A DNA stretch of 64,000 nt from an uncultured Bacteroides sp. (lineage in GTDB: Bacteria; Bacteroidota; Bacteroidia; Bacteroidales; Bacteroidaceae). The notes below the pieces were generated by a model. The model made no database searches, was not told where the DNA came from, and saw nothing but the letters and a program-made list of their open reading frames with translations. Of this stretch, positions 24,703-34,652 are shown piece by piece. A program made the translations under genes and the position numbers. The stretch spans positions 1,364,001 to 1,428,000 of the forward strand of contig NZ_OY782578.1 in assembly GCF_963677945.1 (NCBI RefSeq), in the 5' to 3' direction. The first letter of the stretch is position 1. Every line of letters starts with the position of its first letter.

Positions 24703-25733
24703 ATAAAGTTGCTGTAGTTATATTGAATTGGAATGGAAGTGAGATGCTTCGTAAGTTCCTTCCTTCTGTTATAAGTTATTCTGCCCTAAGCGGAGTAGAT
24801 GTTTATGTGGCCGATAATGGTTCTACTGATAATTCACTGGCAGTACTTAATGACGAATTCCCATCTGTAAAGCAGGTTGTATTGAAAGAAAACAATGGTT
24901 TTGCAGATGGCTACAATAAAGCCTTGGCTCAGATTGGGGCAGAATATTACGTTCTTCTAAATTCGGATGTAGAAGTAACGGAACATTGGCTGGAACCAAT
25001 GATTGATTATCTGGATGCGCATCCAGAAGTGGCTGCTTGCCAACCAAAGATTTTAAGCTGGCGACAGAAAGATTATTTTGAATACGCCGGTGCTTGCGGA
25101 GGATATATTGATCATTTTGGATATCCTTTCTGCAGGGGACGTATCATGGGCGTGGTTGAGAAAGACAATGGACAATATAATGATATTATTCCCGTGTTCT
25201 GGGCTACCGGAGCATCGCTTTTTATCCGATCGGCCGATTATTGGAATGTTGGAGGATTAGACGGGCGCTTCTTTGCGCACATGGAAGAGATTGATCTTTG
25301 CTGGCGGTTGAGAAGTCGTGGAAGAGGCCTTGTTTGTGTACCCCAAAGCGTAGTATATCATGTGGGAGGGGCTACTCTGAAAAAAGAAAATCCAAGGAAG
25401 ACATTTCTTAATTTCAGGAACAATCTTTTAATGCTATATAAAAATCTTCCGGAGAACGACTTAAGGTATGTAATGACTGTGCGCTGTATGTTAGATTACG
25501 TGGCAGCCTTTTCCTTTTTGTTAAAAGGTGGAGTGGCAAATATGACAGCTGTTTTACAAGCCCGTAAAGAATATCGTGCTATCAGAAAGGATTTTAGACC
25601 ATCCCGCAAAGAAAATTTGGAAAAAACTTCTCTTCAGATTGTTCCCGAACAGATAAAAAAGAGTATTTTAGTGCACTATTATTTGAGAGGGAAGAAATAT
25701 TTCTCTCAAATAGATAGGTTTTACTTAAAATAA
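24699..25733 (+). CDS. Family 2 glycosyltransferase
   Basis: 344 residues. GT-A fold: the N-terminal strand VVILNWNG, then VYVADNGSTDNS, the DXD-like SDVE and the acceptor-side motif MEEIDLCWR. There is no obvious membrane segment. The arrangement resembles rhamnosyltransferase-type enzymes that build surface polysaccharide. The start overlaps the acyltransferase stop (ATGA), suggesting coupled translation and a common role in lipid A or envelope glycan assembly. Donor and acceptor sugars cannot be read from the sequence. Confidence 0.88.
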   Translation: MNKVAVVILNWNGSEMLRKFLPSVISYSALSGVDVYVADNGSTDNSLAVLNDEFPSVKQVVLKENNGFADGYNKALAQIGAEYYVLLNSDVEVTEHWLEPMIDYLDAHPEVAACQPKILSWRQKDYFEYAGACGGYIDHFGYPFCRGRIMGVVEKDNGQYNDIIPVFWATGASLFIRSADYWNVGGLDGRFFAHMEEIDLCWRLRSRGRGLVCVPQSVVYHVGGATLKKENPRKTFLNFRNNLLMLYKNLPENDLRYVMTVRCMLDYVAAFSFLLKGGVANMTAVLQARKEYRAIRKDFRPSRKENLEKTSLQIVPEQIKKSILVHYYLRGKKYFSQIDRFYLK

Positions 25734-25740
25734 ATTGATT

Positions 25741-26265
25741 ATGGAAAAACTAGTTAGAAAGATAGGTCTGGTAGCTCATGATGGTATGAAAAAAGACCTT
25801 ATTGAATGGGTTATCTGGAATTCAGAACTAATGATGGGTCATAAGTTTTATTGTACAGGAACTACTGGTACGTTGATTCGCGAAGCTCTGAAAGAAAAGC
25901 ACCCTGATATAGAATGGGATATCACAATATTAAAATCTGGTCCGCTTGGTGGCGACCAACAAATGGGTTCTCGTATTGTGGATGGTGAAATTGATTATCT
26001 GTTCTTCTTCACTGACCCTATGACTCTGCAACCTCATGATACAGACGTAAAGGCATTAACCCGTTTGGCAGGAGTTGAAAATATTGTATTCTGCTGTAAC
26101 CGTTCTACTGCCGATCATATTATTTCCAGTCCGCTGTTCGTTGATCCTGAATATCAACGGACACGTCCTGATTATTCTACTTATGCAAAACGTTTTGAAA
26201 ATAAACCTCTGGTAACAGAAGCTGTTGAAAACGTAGAAAAGAGAAAAGTAAGCAAAGGTCATTAA
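25741..26265 (+). CDS. mgsA: Methylglyoxal synthase
   Basis: 174 residues from the ATG at 25741; a TTG two codons earlier is in frame but the ATG fits the family start (MEKLVRKIGLVAHD). It removes phosphate from dihydroxyacetone phosphate to give methylglyoxal, a bypass of lower glycolysis used on phosphate shortage. The catalytic region GPLGGDQQ places the general base at D72; H13 in VAHD and the FTDPM motif (D92) match the family, as does H99. It ends a probable operon with mtaB, the acyltransferase and the glycosyltransferase, though that link may be only positional. A terminator follows. Confidence 0.92.
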   Translation: MEKLVRKIGLVAHDGMKKDLIEWVIWNSELMMGHKFYCTGTTGTLIREALKEKHPDIEWDITILKSGPLGGDQQMGSRIVDGEIDYLFFFTDPMTLQPHDTDVKALTRLAGVENIVFCCNRSTADHIISSPLFVDPEYQRTRPDYSTYAKRFENKPLVTEAVENVEKRKVSKGH

Positions 26266-26291
26266 TACACATAGCTTTAATAATAAAGAAT

Positions 26292-26323
26292 ACAGGCGGA
26301 TAAATCTGATTTTATCTGCCTGT
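26292..26323 (+). terminator. mgsA terminator
   Basis: ACAGGCGGATAAA (26292-26304) pairs with TTTATCTGCCTGT (26311-26323), one mismatch, six-base loop, followed by TTCTTTTTT. Confidence 0.88.
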
Positions 26324-26341
26324 TTCTTTTTTCATGCACTT

Positions 26342-26466
26342 TATCTGCCTATCTGCTACTAAATTGTATTAATGGTTTGATAATTAATACTATAAATTAG
26401 TGGAAGATAAACTTTATGTACAATTTATCTGCTACAAAATAGTGCTCATCTGCTACAAGAATCAAT
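26342..26466 (+). repeat. TAGCAGAT-family repeat, copy A
   Basis: ATCTGCTAC-type motifs at 26351, 26427 and 26448 with an AGTGGAAGAT core at about 26398. The order and spacing match copy B at 54644 in the same orientation, for example ATCTGCTACTAAAT, GTGGAAGAT and TTTATCT in order. Two of the motifs here are 21 bases apart. Confidence 0.65.
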
Positions 26467-26582
26467 TATCATCCACTAAACAGCTGTTTTAATAACACTG
26501 TATTTAGAGTAATAATAGCTCGTTCAGCTTTCTTGGATATGACATCCTGTTTAATAAGATACCCCATTTTCCTGTTTTAGCT

Positions 26583-26684
26583 AAGTAAGCCCGCAGCCCA
26601 GAACCCATAAGACTTCAGTCGAGAACCCATGGGTCTTTGTTCGAGAACCCATAAGTCTTCGGCCGAGGGCTTATCTATGTTTCC
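26583..26684. repeat. 22-nt tandem array, first locus
   Basis: After AAGTAAGCCCGC come four in-phase 22-base units starting at 26597, 26619, 26641 and 26663. Units two and three are both TCGAGAACCCAT-like and differ at few positions. The flanks AAGTAAGCC and GGGCTTAT are the same as those of the array at 54916, and the sequence just after each array ends TTTCCTTT. Confidence 0.7.
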
Positions 26685-26830
26685 TTTCAAAGCAGGTTAA
26701 CTTATCAGAGAAAAGTGTTAAACAAACCAATTGCTATAAACTACATTCACCCAAGCTGTACCCTCAAAAAGCAGAATATTCCTCATTGAATGATTGGCGG
26801 CAACACCTGCTACGATGCTGCAGAGCGTTC

Positions 26831-26995
26831 AATTTAGTGGCAGATACCCCGGAAATGGTAGCAGATACCCATGGTTTTGTAGCAGATGACCAGTTGAAAT
26901 TTTTTATCTTCCACTAGCTGAAAGCCTTTAATAAAAGGATTTTTATGCATTTTGGTGGCAGATGGTGCAGATGAATCTGATAAAATGTTTGCAGA
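26831..26995 (-). repeat. TAGCAGAT-family repeat, copy C (inverted relative to A)
   Basis: CAGAT motifs at 26841, 26862 and 26883 are spaced exactly 21 bases, then ATCTTCCACTAG, CTGAAAGCCTTTAATA and a GGTGGCAGATGG end. The same order occurs in copy D at 56356-56490, including the CTGAAAGCCTT block. The reverse complement aligns with copies A and B. Confidence 0.68.
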
Positions 26996-27225
26996 TATCA
27001 TAATAAGAAGCTTAAGATAATATCTTCCATCAAAAGTAGCGAAGAACCTTTTTATTGTTGGTGGTTAAATATTCCGATAATAACAGAATAATGAAAGAGG
27101 TTCTTGCTTTTTTATAAATCTTGCTAAAAATATCTCTGTTTTTTGGTTTCACTTCTCCTAAACTACTATATTTGGCAAGCTATTTGTATTATACTTAATA
27201 GTATTAACTAATAAAAAAGTAAGAT

Positions 27226-27906
27226 ATGCCTATTTCATGGATTATATTTATCGGTATTGCTGTAGTTAGCTTTATCGTGCAACAGTCGTTGCAAAGCAAG
27301 TTTAAGAAATATTCAAAGATTCCTCTTTCTAACGGAATGACTGGGCGTGATGTAGCAATGCAGATGCTACATGATAATGGAATTTATGATGTGCAGGTTA
27401 CCAGTACGCAAGGACATCTGACCGACCACTATAATCCTGCCAATAAGACAGTAAACCTGAGTGAAAGTGTATATGCAAGCAATAGTGTGGCAGCTGCAGC
27501 TGTTGCAGCTCACGAATGTGGTCATGCTGTGCAACATGCTCATGCTTATGCTCCTCTTACATTGCGTTCAAAACTAGTTCCTGCTGTAAATTTTGCATCT
27601 CAATGGATGCAATGGCTATTACTTGCCGGTATTATTATGGTGAACTCTTTCCCGCAATTATTACTTGCAGGTATTGTTCTGTTTGCTATGACAACTGTAT
27701 TTAGTTTTGTTACATTGCCGGTTGAAATCAATGCAAGTAAACGTGCATTGGTATGGTTGAGCAGTGCAGGTATTACCAATTCATACAACCATAATCAGGC
27801 AGAAGATGCTCTTCGCTCGGCTGCCTATACCTATGTAGTTGCTGCTCTAGGTTCTTTGGCAACTTTGGTTTATTACATCATGATTTTTATGGGAAGAAGA
27901 GATTAA
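27226..27906 (+). CDS. YugP-type zinc metallopeptidase, membrane protein
   Basis: 226 residues. One membrane segment at the N-terminus (about 4-20), two or three near 120-170, and a last one near 200-220. The zinc-peptidase motif AAHECGHAVQHA gives H96, E97 and H100, the family signature of neutral zinc metallopeptidases of type 2 (YugP). The active site faces the cytoplasm or membrane interface by analogy. Substrates are unknown. Stand-alone gene preceded by the repeat-rich gap and followed by a hairpin shared with the convergent gene. Confidence 0.88.
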   Translation: MPISWIIFIGIAVVSFIVQQSLQSKFKKYSKIPLSNGMTGRDVAMQMLHDNGIYDVQVTSTQGHLTDHYNPANKTVNLSESVYASNSVAAAAVAAHECGHAVQHAHAYAPLTLRSKLVPAVNFASQWMQWLLLAGIIMVNSFPQLLLAGIVLFAMTTVFSFVTLPVEINASKRALVWLSSAGITNSYNHNQAEDALRSAAYTYVVAALGSLATLVYYIMIFMGRRD

Positions 27907-27929
27907 TACAATCTTATAAAATATAGAAG

Positions 27930-27966
27930 AGAAGGGGTTGTCCATGTAGTTGGAACAACCCCTTCT
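27930..27966. terminator. Shared terminator hairpin between convergent genes
   Basis: AGAAGGGGTTG-TCCA (27930-27944) pairs with TGGAACAACCCCTTCT (27951-27966) with one bulged base; a T-rich run follows on the plus strand. It ends the zinc-peptidase gene. Confidence 0.82.
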
Positions 27967-28071
27967 TTCTCTCTTTTTCTTCGTGTTTTTATCTGAGATC
28001 TTTCCCAAATATTCAATTCTCAGAGACTGGATATTCTTTTGTGTAGATCTTCTTTATATCTATTAATAGTC

Positions 28072-29271
28072 TTAATTTTCGGGAGGCTGCCAAAAGTACT
28101 CAGCATTGTTGGTAACGCCAGTCTGTTTATCAACTATTTCCTGTGCAGAAGATGGGCAAAGCATAATGGTTGCGGGCGATGGTTTTCCTGCTATTTGAGT
28201 TTCGGCGTTATATCCACTGTGAAGCACGCATTCCATTTTATAAAGATTCTTGGCCATGTAATAGTCCAGATAATGCTCCTTAGTCTCTCTCTTTTTGTTG
28301 TTCCAGTTGGCATCCTCATTTATTTGAAGAAAGTCTCCGTTGATTAACCGTTCGCGTACTTCCGAAATTCCAAGTAACGTTCCGTTTTCATCCATAACAT
28401 AGGCATTGAAAGTGGGGTCCATCCATAACCATTTATCTAATGTGTTTGAATAAACCATGTTGATAACATGGCAATCGTCAACGTATTTCTTGGGCAGACA
28501 AGTTACATAACGTGACTTGAACCCCATTGCCAGATAACACTCATTCAATATCTGCGCTATCATACGACAGTTAATTCCGCGGTTTTCTGCCCGGCAAATA
28601 TTAACAAGGTCGATTGCGTTTTTTAATTCCGGATTACTTGAACGTCCATCATGACGAACTACATTATGTGCCCAATACATGAGATTCTTTATTTTGGAAA
28701 TCTCATTTCCGCTACCTGCAATGCTATCCAGATTAAAGTATTCTCGTACCTTCACCAGGTTACAATCGTTAGGTGCTGAATAAGTAAACTTAGGTAAAAG
28801 AGAATCAATACTATTATTATATCCCCCCGCTTTAGCCAGAATATTCAGATAATCATTCTCGGCCTGAATTTTTTCCATCAGAGCAATGAACTGTTTGTCT
28901 GATCTTATATTGTCCAAATCTGAGTCTTTTTTAGAGTGAGCATAATTTGTCCATCCGTTTTCAACAGCCAATGCAAAAGCTTCCACAGCTTTTTCTTTTT
29001 TATTCAGAAGCGAACGGTAACAGGCTATATTATAATAAAGAACACCTTTAATCGGACTTATTTTCTTCTTGATATCTTCGGGGTAGGAGAGTACTGCTCT
29101 TAACATTGTATAATCAAGCTCTTCCGCTTTCTGGTAATCTTTTGCATCCCTGGCTTGTTTTACCAAACAACTCTGCTCAGTGAAGTATTTCTTTACTTCA
29201 TCCATTGTAATCTGGGCGCTTATGGTTGATATGTTCCAGATAATAAACAGTATACAAACTAATATTCTCAT
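28072..29271 (-). CDS. Exported transglutaminase-like protein with intact triad
   Basis: 399 residues with a signal peptide (MRILVCILFIIWNISTISAQ). Residues about 25-145 look helical with TPR-like repeats, followed by a transglutaminase-like domain. The catalytic set appears complete: C235 in GINCRM, H268 in DDCHVIN and D285 in WMDPTF. The domain C-terminus has a 50-residue extension ending EYFWQPPEN. It is not closely related to the three DUF3857 proteins in this window. It is likely a periplasmic peptidase or peptide-modifying enzyme; the substrate is unknown. It stands alone, convergent with the zinc peptidase and divergent from hisS. Confidence 0.82.
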   Translation of the reverse strand: MRILVCILFIIWNISTISAQITMDEVKKYFTEQSCLVKQARDAKDYQKAEELDYTMLRAVLSYPEDIKKKISPIKGVLYYNIACYRSLLNKKEKAVEAFALAVENGWTNYAHSKKDSDLDNIRSDKQFIALMEKIQAENDYLNILAKAGGYNNSIDSLLPKFTYSAPNDCNLVKVREYFNLDSIAGSGNEISKIKNLMYWAHNVVRHDGRSSNPELKNAIDLVNICRAENRGINCRMIAQILNECYLAMGFKSRYVTCLPKKYVDDCHVINMVYSNTLDKWLWMDPTFNAYVMDENGTLLGISEVRERLINGDFLQINEDANWNNKKRETKEHYLDYYMAKNLYKMECVLHSGYNAETQIAGKPSPATIMLCPSSAQEIVDKQTGVTNNAEYFWQPPEN

Positions 29272-29394
29272 AAGTCTGCTTTATATAAGTTTAGTTCTGT
29301 TAGCATTAGTGTCTATTCATATAATATGACGCGTTAAGGTACTAATAAGTTTTAGTAAATAGGCCCTTTTTTTTATAGAATCAATAATTTAGTG

Positions 29395-29402
29395 TAACTT
29401 TG
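29395..29402 (+). promoter_or_regulatory. hisS promoter -7 element
   Basis: TAACTTTG, full consensus, 22 bases before the hisS ATG at 29424. Confidence 0.6.
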
Positions 29403-29423
29403 TGCCACTAAAAGATTTTAATT

Positions 29424-30785
29424 ATGGCAAAACCAGGTATACCTAAAGGAACACGTGATTTCTCGCCCGTTGAAATGGCGAAACGTAACTATATATTCAA
29501 TACAATTCGCGAAGTTTTTCATCTTTACGGATTCGAACAAATTGAAACTCCGGCAATGGAAAACCTTTCTACCTTGATGGGTAAATACGGAGATGAAGGA
29601 GATAAACTTTTATTTAAAATACAAAATTCAGGAGACTATTTTTCTGGATTGACTGATGAGGAACTATTGTCTCGCAATGCAACTAAGCTTGCCAGCAAGT
29701 TCTGTGAAAAAGGATTGCGTTATGACTTGACTGTGCCTTTTGCCCGTTATGTGGTAATGCACCGTGATGAACTTAGCTTTCCTTTCAAACGTTATCAGAT
29801 TCAACCGGTTTGGCGTGCCGACCGTCCACAAAAAGGCCGTTACCGTGAATTCTATCAGTGTGATGCCGACGTAGTGGGAAGTAACTCGTTACTTAACGAA
29901 GTTGAATTGATGCAGATGGTAGATGCTGTATTTACTCGTTTGGGTGTAAGAGTATCTATTAAGATCAACAACCGAAAGATATTAAGCGGTATTGCCGAGA
30001 TAATTGGTGAAGCCGAAAAGATTGTAGATATAACAGTGGCAATCGATAAGCTTGATAAGATTGGTTTGGAGAATGTGAATGCAGAACTTGCTTCTAAAGG
30101 AATATCTGACGAAGCAATTGCCAAACTTCAACCTATCATTTTATTGAGCGGAACAAATCTCGAGAAACTGAATACCCTTAAAACAGTTCTTGCTGCAAGT
30201 GAAGTAGGAATGAAAGGGGTTGAGGAAAGTGAATTTATCCTTTCTAAACTTTCTCTTTTGAATATTAAATCGGATGTAGAACTCGATTTGACTCTGGCCC
30301 GTGGATTAAATTACTATACAGGAGCCATATTTGAAGTTAAAGCTTTGGATGTACAGATTGGTAGTATAACAGGTGGTGGTAGATATGACAACCTGACAGG
30401 GGTATTTGGTATGGCAGGAGTTTCCGGAGTTGGAATCTCTTTTGGTGCCGATCGTATCTTTGACGTTTTAAATCAGCTGGATCTTTATCCAAAAGAAGCA
30501 GTGAATGGAACGCAACTTATGTTTGTGAACTTTGGAGAGAAAGAGGCAGAATATTGCTTACCATTACTGACAAAAGTTCGCGAGGCAAATATCCGTGCAG
30601 AAATATATCCGGATGCTGCCAAGATGAAAAAGCAAATGGGGTATGCCAACGATAAGAAAGTATTGTTTGTTGCCATTGTTGGTGAAAACGAGATGAACGA
30701 AGGTAAGGTTATGCTTAAAAATATGGAAACCGGAGAACAACAGCTGGTGGATATTGTTCAGTTAATAACTGCTGTTACAAAATAA
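29424..30785 (+). CDS. hisS: Histidyl-tRNA synthetase
   Basis: 453 residues, class II synthetase, charging tRNA-His. Motif 2 reads [27 protein letters not shown]-like (around 115-145), and the histidine-A motif [10 protein letters not shown] lies near residue 290. The C-terminal anticodon-binding domain starts near 360. The family start is [11 protein letters not shown]. The gene stands alone with its own promoter and a 15-base-pair terminator. No unusual residue was seen. Confidence 0.96.
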   Translation: MAKPGIPKGTRDFSPVEMAKRNYIFNTIREVFHLYGFEQIETPAMENLSTLMGKYGDEGDKLLFKIQNSGDYFSGLTDEELLSRNATKLASKFCEKGLRYDLTVPFARYVVMHRDELSFPFKRYQIQPVWRADRPQKGRYREFYQCDADVVGSNSLLNEVELMQMVDAVFTRLGVRVSIKINNRKILSGIAEIIGEAEKIVDITVAIDKLDKIGLENVNAELASKGISDEAIAKLQPIILLSGTNLEKLNTLKTVLAASEVGMKGVEESEFILSKLSLLNIKSDVELDLTLARGLNYYTGAIFEVKALDVQIGSITGGGRYDNLTGVFGMAGVSGVGISFGADRIFDVLNQLDLYPKEAVNGTQLMFVNFGEKEAEYCLPLLTKVREANIRAEIYPDAAKMKKQMGYANDKKVLFVAIVGENEMNEGKVMLKNMETGEQQLVDIVQLITAVTK

Positions 30786-30805
30786 GAACTTTAAAAACTC
30801 AATAT

Positions 30806-30847
30806 AAAAGGTCAATTTGTCAGTCGCAAGATACAAATTGACCTTTT
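30806..30847 (+). terminator. hisS terminator
   Basis: AAAAGGTCAATTTGT (30806-30820) pairs perfectly with its complement (30833-30847), followed by TTTG. Confidence 0.92.
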
Positions 30848-30896
30848 TTGTCTTTGAATCTGACTTTAAGTATCTTTTTTAGTGCCCTTATTTCTT

Positions 30897-30913
30897 TTGG
30901 CACACTTTTGGCA
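30897..30913 (+). promoter_or_regulatory. Sigma-54-like element before groES
   Basis: TTGGCACACTTTTGGCA has GG at 30899-30900 and GC at 30911-30912 with ten bases between, which is the -24/-12 spacing of sigma-54 promoters; the -24 half TTGGCAC matches exactly and the -12 half is TGGCA instead of TTGCA. It lies 56 bases before the groES ATG. I found no TAnnTTTG element there. Confidence 0.45.
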
Positions 30914-30968
30914 GTATTCTTAGCGTTACACATAAAATAAATAGTAAACATTAAAATATTAAAGAATT

Positions 30969-31238
30969 ATGAACATTAAACCATTAGCAGACAGAGTACT
31001 TATTCTTTCTGCTCCTGCAGAAGAAAAGACAATCGGCGGTATTATTATTCCTGATACAGCAAAAGAAAAACCATTAAAAGGTGAAGTTGTTGCAGTTGGT
31101 AACGGTACAAAAGATGAAGAAATGGTACTGAAAGTTGGCGATACTGTCCTTTATGGAAAGTATGCCGGAACAGAACTTGAATTTGATGGTACAAAATACC
31201 TTATCATGCGTCAGAGTGATGTTCTTGCAACTCTCTAA
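30969..31238 (+). CDS. groES: Co-chaperonin GroES
   Basis: 89 residues. Family start [11 protein letters not shown], with the mobile loop around [18 protein letters not shown] and the conserved [13 protein letters not shown]. It forms the heptameric lid of the GroEL chamber. Followed 46 bases later by groEL, with which it is cotranscribed. No CIRCE operator was found upstream. Confidence 0.96.
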   Translation: MNIKPLADRVLILSAPAEEKTIGGIIIPDTAKEKPLKGEVVAVGNGTKDEEMVLKVGDTVLYGKYAGTELEFDGTKYLIMRQSDVLATL

Positions 31239-31272
31239 TTTTTAATTATTCATTTTTCATTAATCATTATAA

Positions 31273-32922
<1,650 letters not shown>

Positions 32923-32948
32923 TCTTTCTTCTTATCACTATAATTGTT

Positions 32949-32989
32949 AAATAGAAAAGGCTGCTCTTAACGAGTGGCCTTTTCTATTT
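32949..32989. terminator. groEL terminator, shared with the convergent gene
   Basis: AAATAGAAAAGGC (32949-32961) pairs with GCCTTTTCTATTT (32977-32989). It lies between groEL and the convergent 32997-33425 gene, so both transcripts may use it. Confidence 0.83.
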
Positions 32990-32996
32990 AATAGCT

Positions 32997-33425
32997 TTAA
33001 GCTTCATCTTGATCTTTCTTGGAATACTTCATTTCTATTATAAATGCTGTGATTAGTCCTAATCCTCCAAAGATTAAAACCGAAGCACCATATACAATTC
33101 CTGCTGTATCTCTTACTCCCCAGTTTATTGTATCACTTCCCAGATTGTAACCTCTGATTGCAGATATACAAATAAGAAATCCCACTAATAAACCTAAACC
33201 AATTCCCATTAAAAGACATCCAGCCTTTAAGGTTCCAAATGATAAGTTCTTGAAAATCTTTGATGGAAAAGAAAATTTGTTTTCAATCATTGAAGCATCA
33301 AATTTCTCTCCTATCTTTTCAATAATAGACAGACGTTCTTTCTTTCTCACGAAAAGCTCAAATAGTTTGTAGATTCCCAGGGTTACAATTCCTACAACCA
33401 ATGGGACTGTAATAAAATCCATCAT
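32997..33425 (-). CDS. DUF6249-type small membrane protein
   Basis: 142 residues with three hydrophobic segments: about 5-22, 70-90 and 108-130. It starts MMDFITVPLVVGIVTLGIY and has a charged segment around 28-55 between the first and second segments, with a basic-acidic tail (SKKDQDEA). Family DUF6249 is assigned from memory of similar small membrane proteins in Bacteroides and is moderately sure. It diverges from the ECF sigma operon, and its promoter carries the same sequence elements as that of the sigma gene, so it is probably a target of that sigma. Function unknown. Confidence 0.7.
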   Translation of the reverse strand: MMDFITVPLVVGIVTLGIYKLFELFVRKKERLSIIEKIGEKFDASMIENKFSFPSKIFKNLSFGTLKAGCLLMGIGLGLLVGFLICISAIRGYNLGSDTINWGVRDTAGIVYGASVLIFGGLGLITAFIIEMKYSKKDQDEA

Positions 33426-33469
33426 AATCTTATGTTTTTAAATGAATAAATTCGTTCTTTGTAACGTTT

Positions 33470-33495
33470 GACGTTCTCTGATTAAAAAGGTTACA
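33470..33495 (-). promoter_or_regulatory. ECF-type promoter of the DUF6249 gene
   Basis: Minus strand TGTAACC (33489-33495), 15 bases, CGTC (33470-33473). The elements and spacing are identical to those of the divergent sigma-factor promoter. The expected start lies about 37 bases before the ATG. Confidence 0.65.
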
Positions 33496-33530
33496 CTTTC
33501 CGGGAATAAAAATAAAAAAATATCGAAACC

Positions 33531-33557
33531 TGTAACCATTCAGACAGTACTGCGTCT
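33531..33557 (+). promoter_or_regulatory. ECF-type promoter of the sigma-factor operon
   Basis: TGTAACC (33531-33537), 15 bases, CGTCT (33553-33557). With the usual distance, transcription would start at the ATG or within a few bases of it (33566), so the mRNA may be nearly leaderless. Autoregulation is likely. Confidence 0.65.
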
Positions 33558-33565
33558 AAAAGGGT

Positions 33566-34117
33566 ATGATGGAGCAGAAAGATGAGATAATCTACATAAA
33601 GCGAATCCTGGAAGGAGAAATAAATTTGTTTTCTTACTTTCTGGAACGCTATAGTCATCCCATCTATTCACTTATTATACAAATAGTCTCATGCCGGGAA
33701 GATGCTGAAGAACTTATGCAAGATTCTTTTATAAAAGCTTTTCGTAAACTAGATACTTATAAGGGGGATTGTAGCTTTTCAACCTGGCTTTATCGTATAG
33801 CTTATAATACTGCAATTTCTGCTACGCGTAAACAGAAGAAAGAGTCTTGCTTTATAGATGAAAAGATAATTGAGAATGTGTCGGATGATGAGGCTGATGA
33901 TTTATTGAGCAGCTCTGAAAATGAGGATAGAATTAAAAAATTAGAGCTGGCAATTATTCAACTTAATCCAGATGAGAGAGCATTAATCACTCTCTTTTAC
34001 AATGAAGATAAATCGATAGATGAGTTGGCAACTATTTTTAAACTTACATCCAGTAATGTGAAAGTGAAATTGCATCGTACTCGCAAAAAATTATGTGTAT
34101 TGATAAATAATCAATGA
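33566..34117 (+). CDS. ECF-family RNA polymerase sigma factor
   Basis: 183 residues. Region 2 (about 20-90) holds EDAEELMQDSFIKAFRKLDTY and the aromatic STWLYRIAYNTA; region 4 (about 130-180) holds LITLFYNEDKSIDELA and a helix-turn-helix SSNVKVKLHRTRKKL. It directs polymerase to a small regulon. The gene begins one or two codons after the predicted -10 element. It is followed one base later by a short membrane protein that is a plausible anti-sigma factor. The matching divergent promoter suggests that the 32997-33425 gene belongs to its regulon. Confidence 0.92.
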   Translation: MMEQKDEIIYIKRILEGEINLFSYFLERYSHPIYSLIIQIVSCREDAEELMQDSFIKAFRKLDTYKGDCSFSTWLYRIAYNTAISATRKQKKESCFIDEKIIENVSDDEADDLLSSSENEDRIKKLELAIIQLNPDERALITLFYNEDKSIDELATIFKLTSSNVKVKLHRTRKKLCVLINNQ

Positions 34118-34118
34118 A

Positions 34119-34484
34119 ATGAAAACGAATAAAGATAAAGATTGTTTGTTGAAAGAAGTTCTCAGAAAATCATCTTCGGAGAGTCTGCCTTTTAATTTTA
34201 CAAATAGGATTATGGCACAAATTAATGTTGAGGCTCAGAAAAAGCAAAAACGGGCAGTAGCATTAAATGTTTGCTTCTTATTGCTGGCGTCTGCTTCTTT
34301 GATTGGCCTATCGACTTATCTATTGATGACCTATTTTTCTTTCAATATTATCAAAAGCTTGAAAAACATTTCTTTCTCTTCGGAATCCGGATCAGTTTTG
34401 GGCTTTTATTTCTATATAGGGCTTCTTGTTCTTGGCTTGCTTGGCTTGGATTATTACTTGCGTAAGTTGAAGCACCATTCATAG
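34119..34484 (+). CDS. Small membrane protein, probable anti-sigma factor
   Basis: 121 residues. A cytoplasmic N-terminus of about 45 residues (LLKEVLRKSSSESLPFNFTNRIM) precedes two hydrophobic segments, about 47-70 and 92-112, ending in a basic tail. It starts one base after the sigma gene, so it is cotranscribed. The topology fits a membrane-held anti-sigma factor. There is no HxxxCxxC zinc motif, so it is not of the ZAS type. The assignment rests on position and topology. Confidence 0.6.
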   Translation: MKTNKDKDCLLKEVLRKSSSESLPFNFTNRIMAQINVEAQKKQKRAVALNVCFLLLASASLIGLSTYLLMTYFSFNIIKSLKNISFSSESGSVLGFYFYIGLLVLGLLGLDYYLRKLKHHS

Positions 34485-34562
34485 TTGAGAGAATGCTTTC
34501 AGATATAAATAGATAAACTAATTCAACGCCTCAATATTTATGTTATATGTGGAAGAAAAAAA

Positions 34563-34588
34563 GTAGGCAACTCTACAGAGCTGCCTAC
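34563..34588. terminator. Bidirectional terminator between sigma operon and subtilase
   Basis: GTAGGCAACTCT (34563-34574) pairs with AGAGCTGCCTAC (34577-34588), one mismatch, two-base loop. On the minus strand a run of seven T residues follows, so it ends the subtilase transcript well and may end the sigma operon. Confidence 0.82.
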
Positions 34589-34652
34589 ATATTATAATTT
34601 TTGTATTTATTAAAACTTCCTATCCGCTATTATTAAGAGGCGAATACAGCAA

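Larger units (their letters stand above)
26324..27225. other. Repeat-rich gene-free region between mgsA and the zinc peptidase
   Basis: About 900 bases with no gene. Two inverted copies of the TAGCAGAT-type repeat (26342-26466, plus orientation; 26831-26995, minus orientation) flank a 22-nt tandem array (26583-26684). The remaining DNA contains nothing I recognise. Similar modules recur at 54644-55018 and 56356-56490. Confidence 0.7.

Noticed and set aside
26583-26684. CRISPR array
   Set aside because: The 22-nt units are contiguous, with no unique spacers and no cas genes in the window; the same applies to the TGTACA array.
30848-30968. CIRCE operator before groES
   Set aside because: No TTAGCACTC / GAGTGCTAA pair is present in the upstream region.
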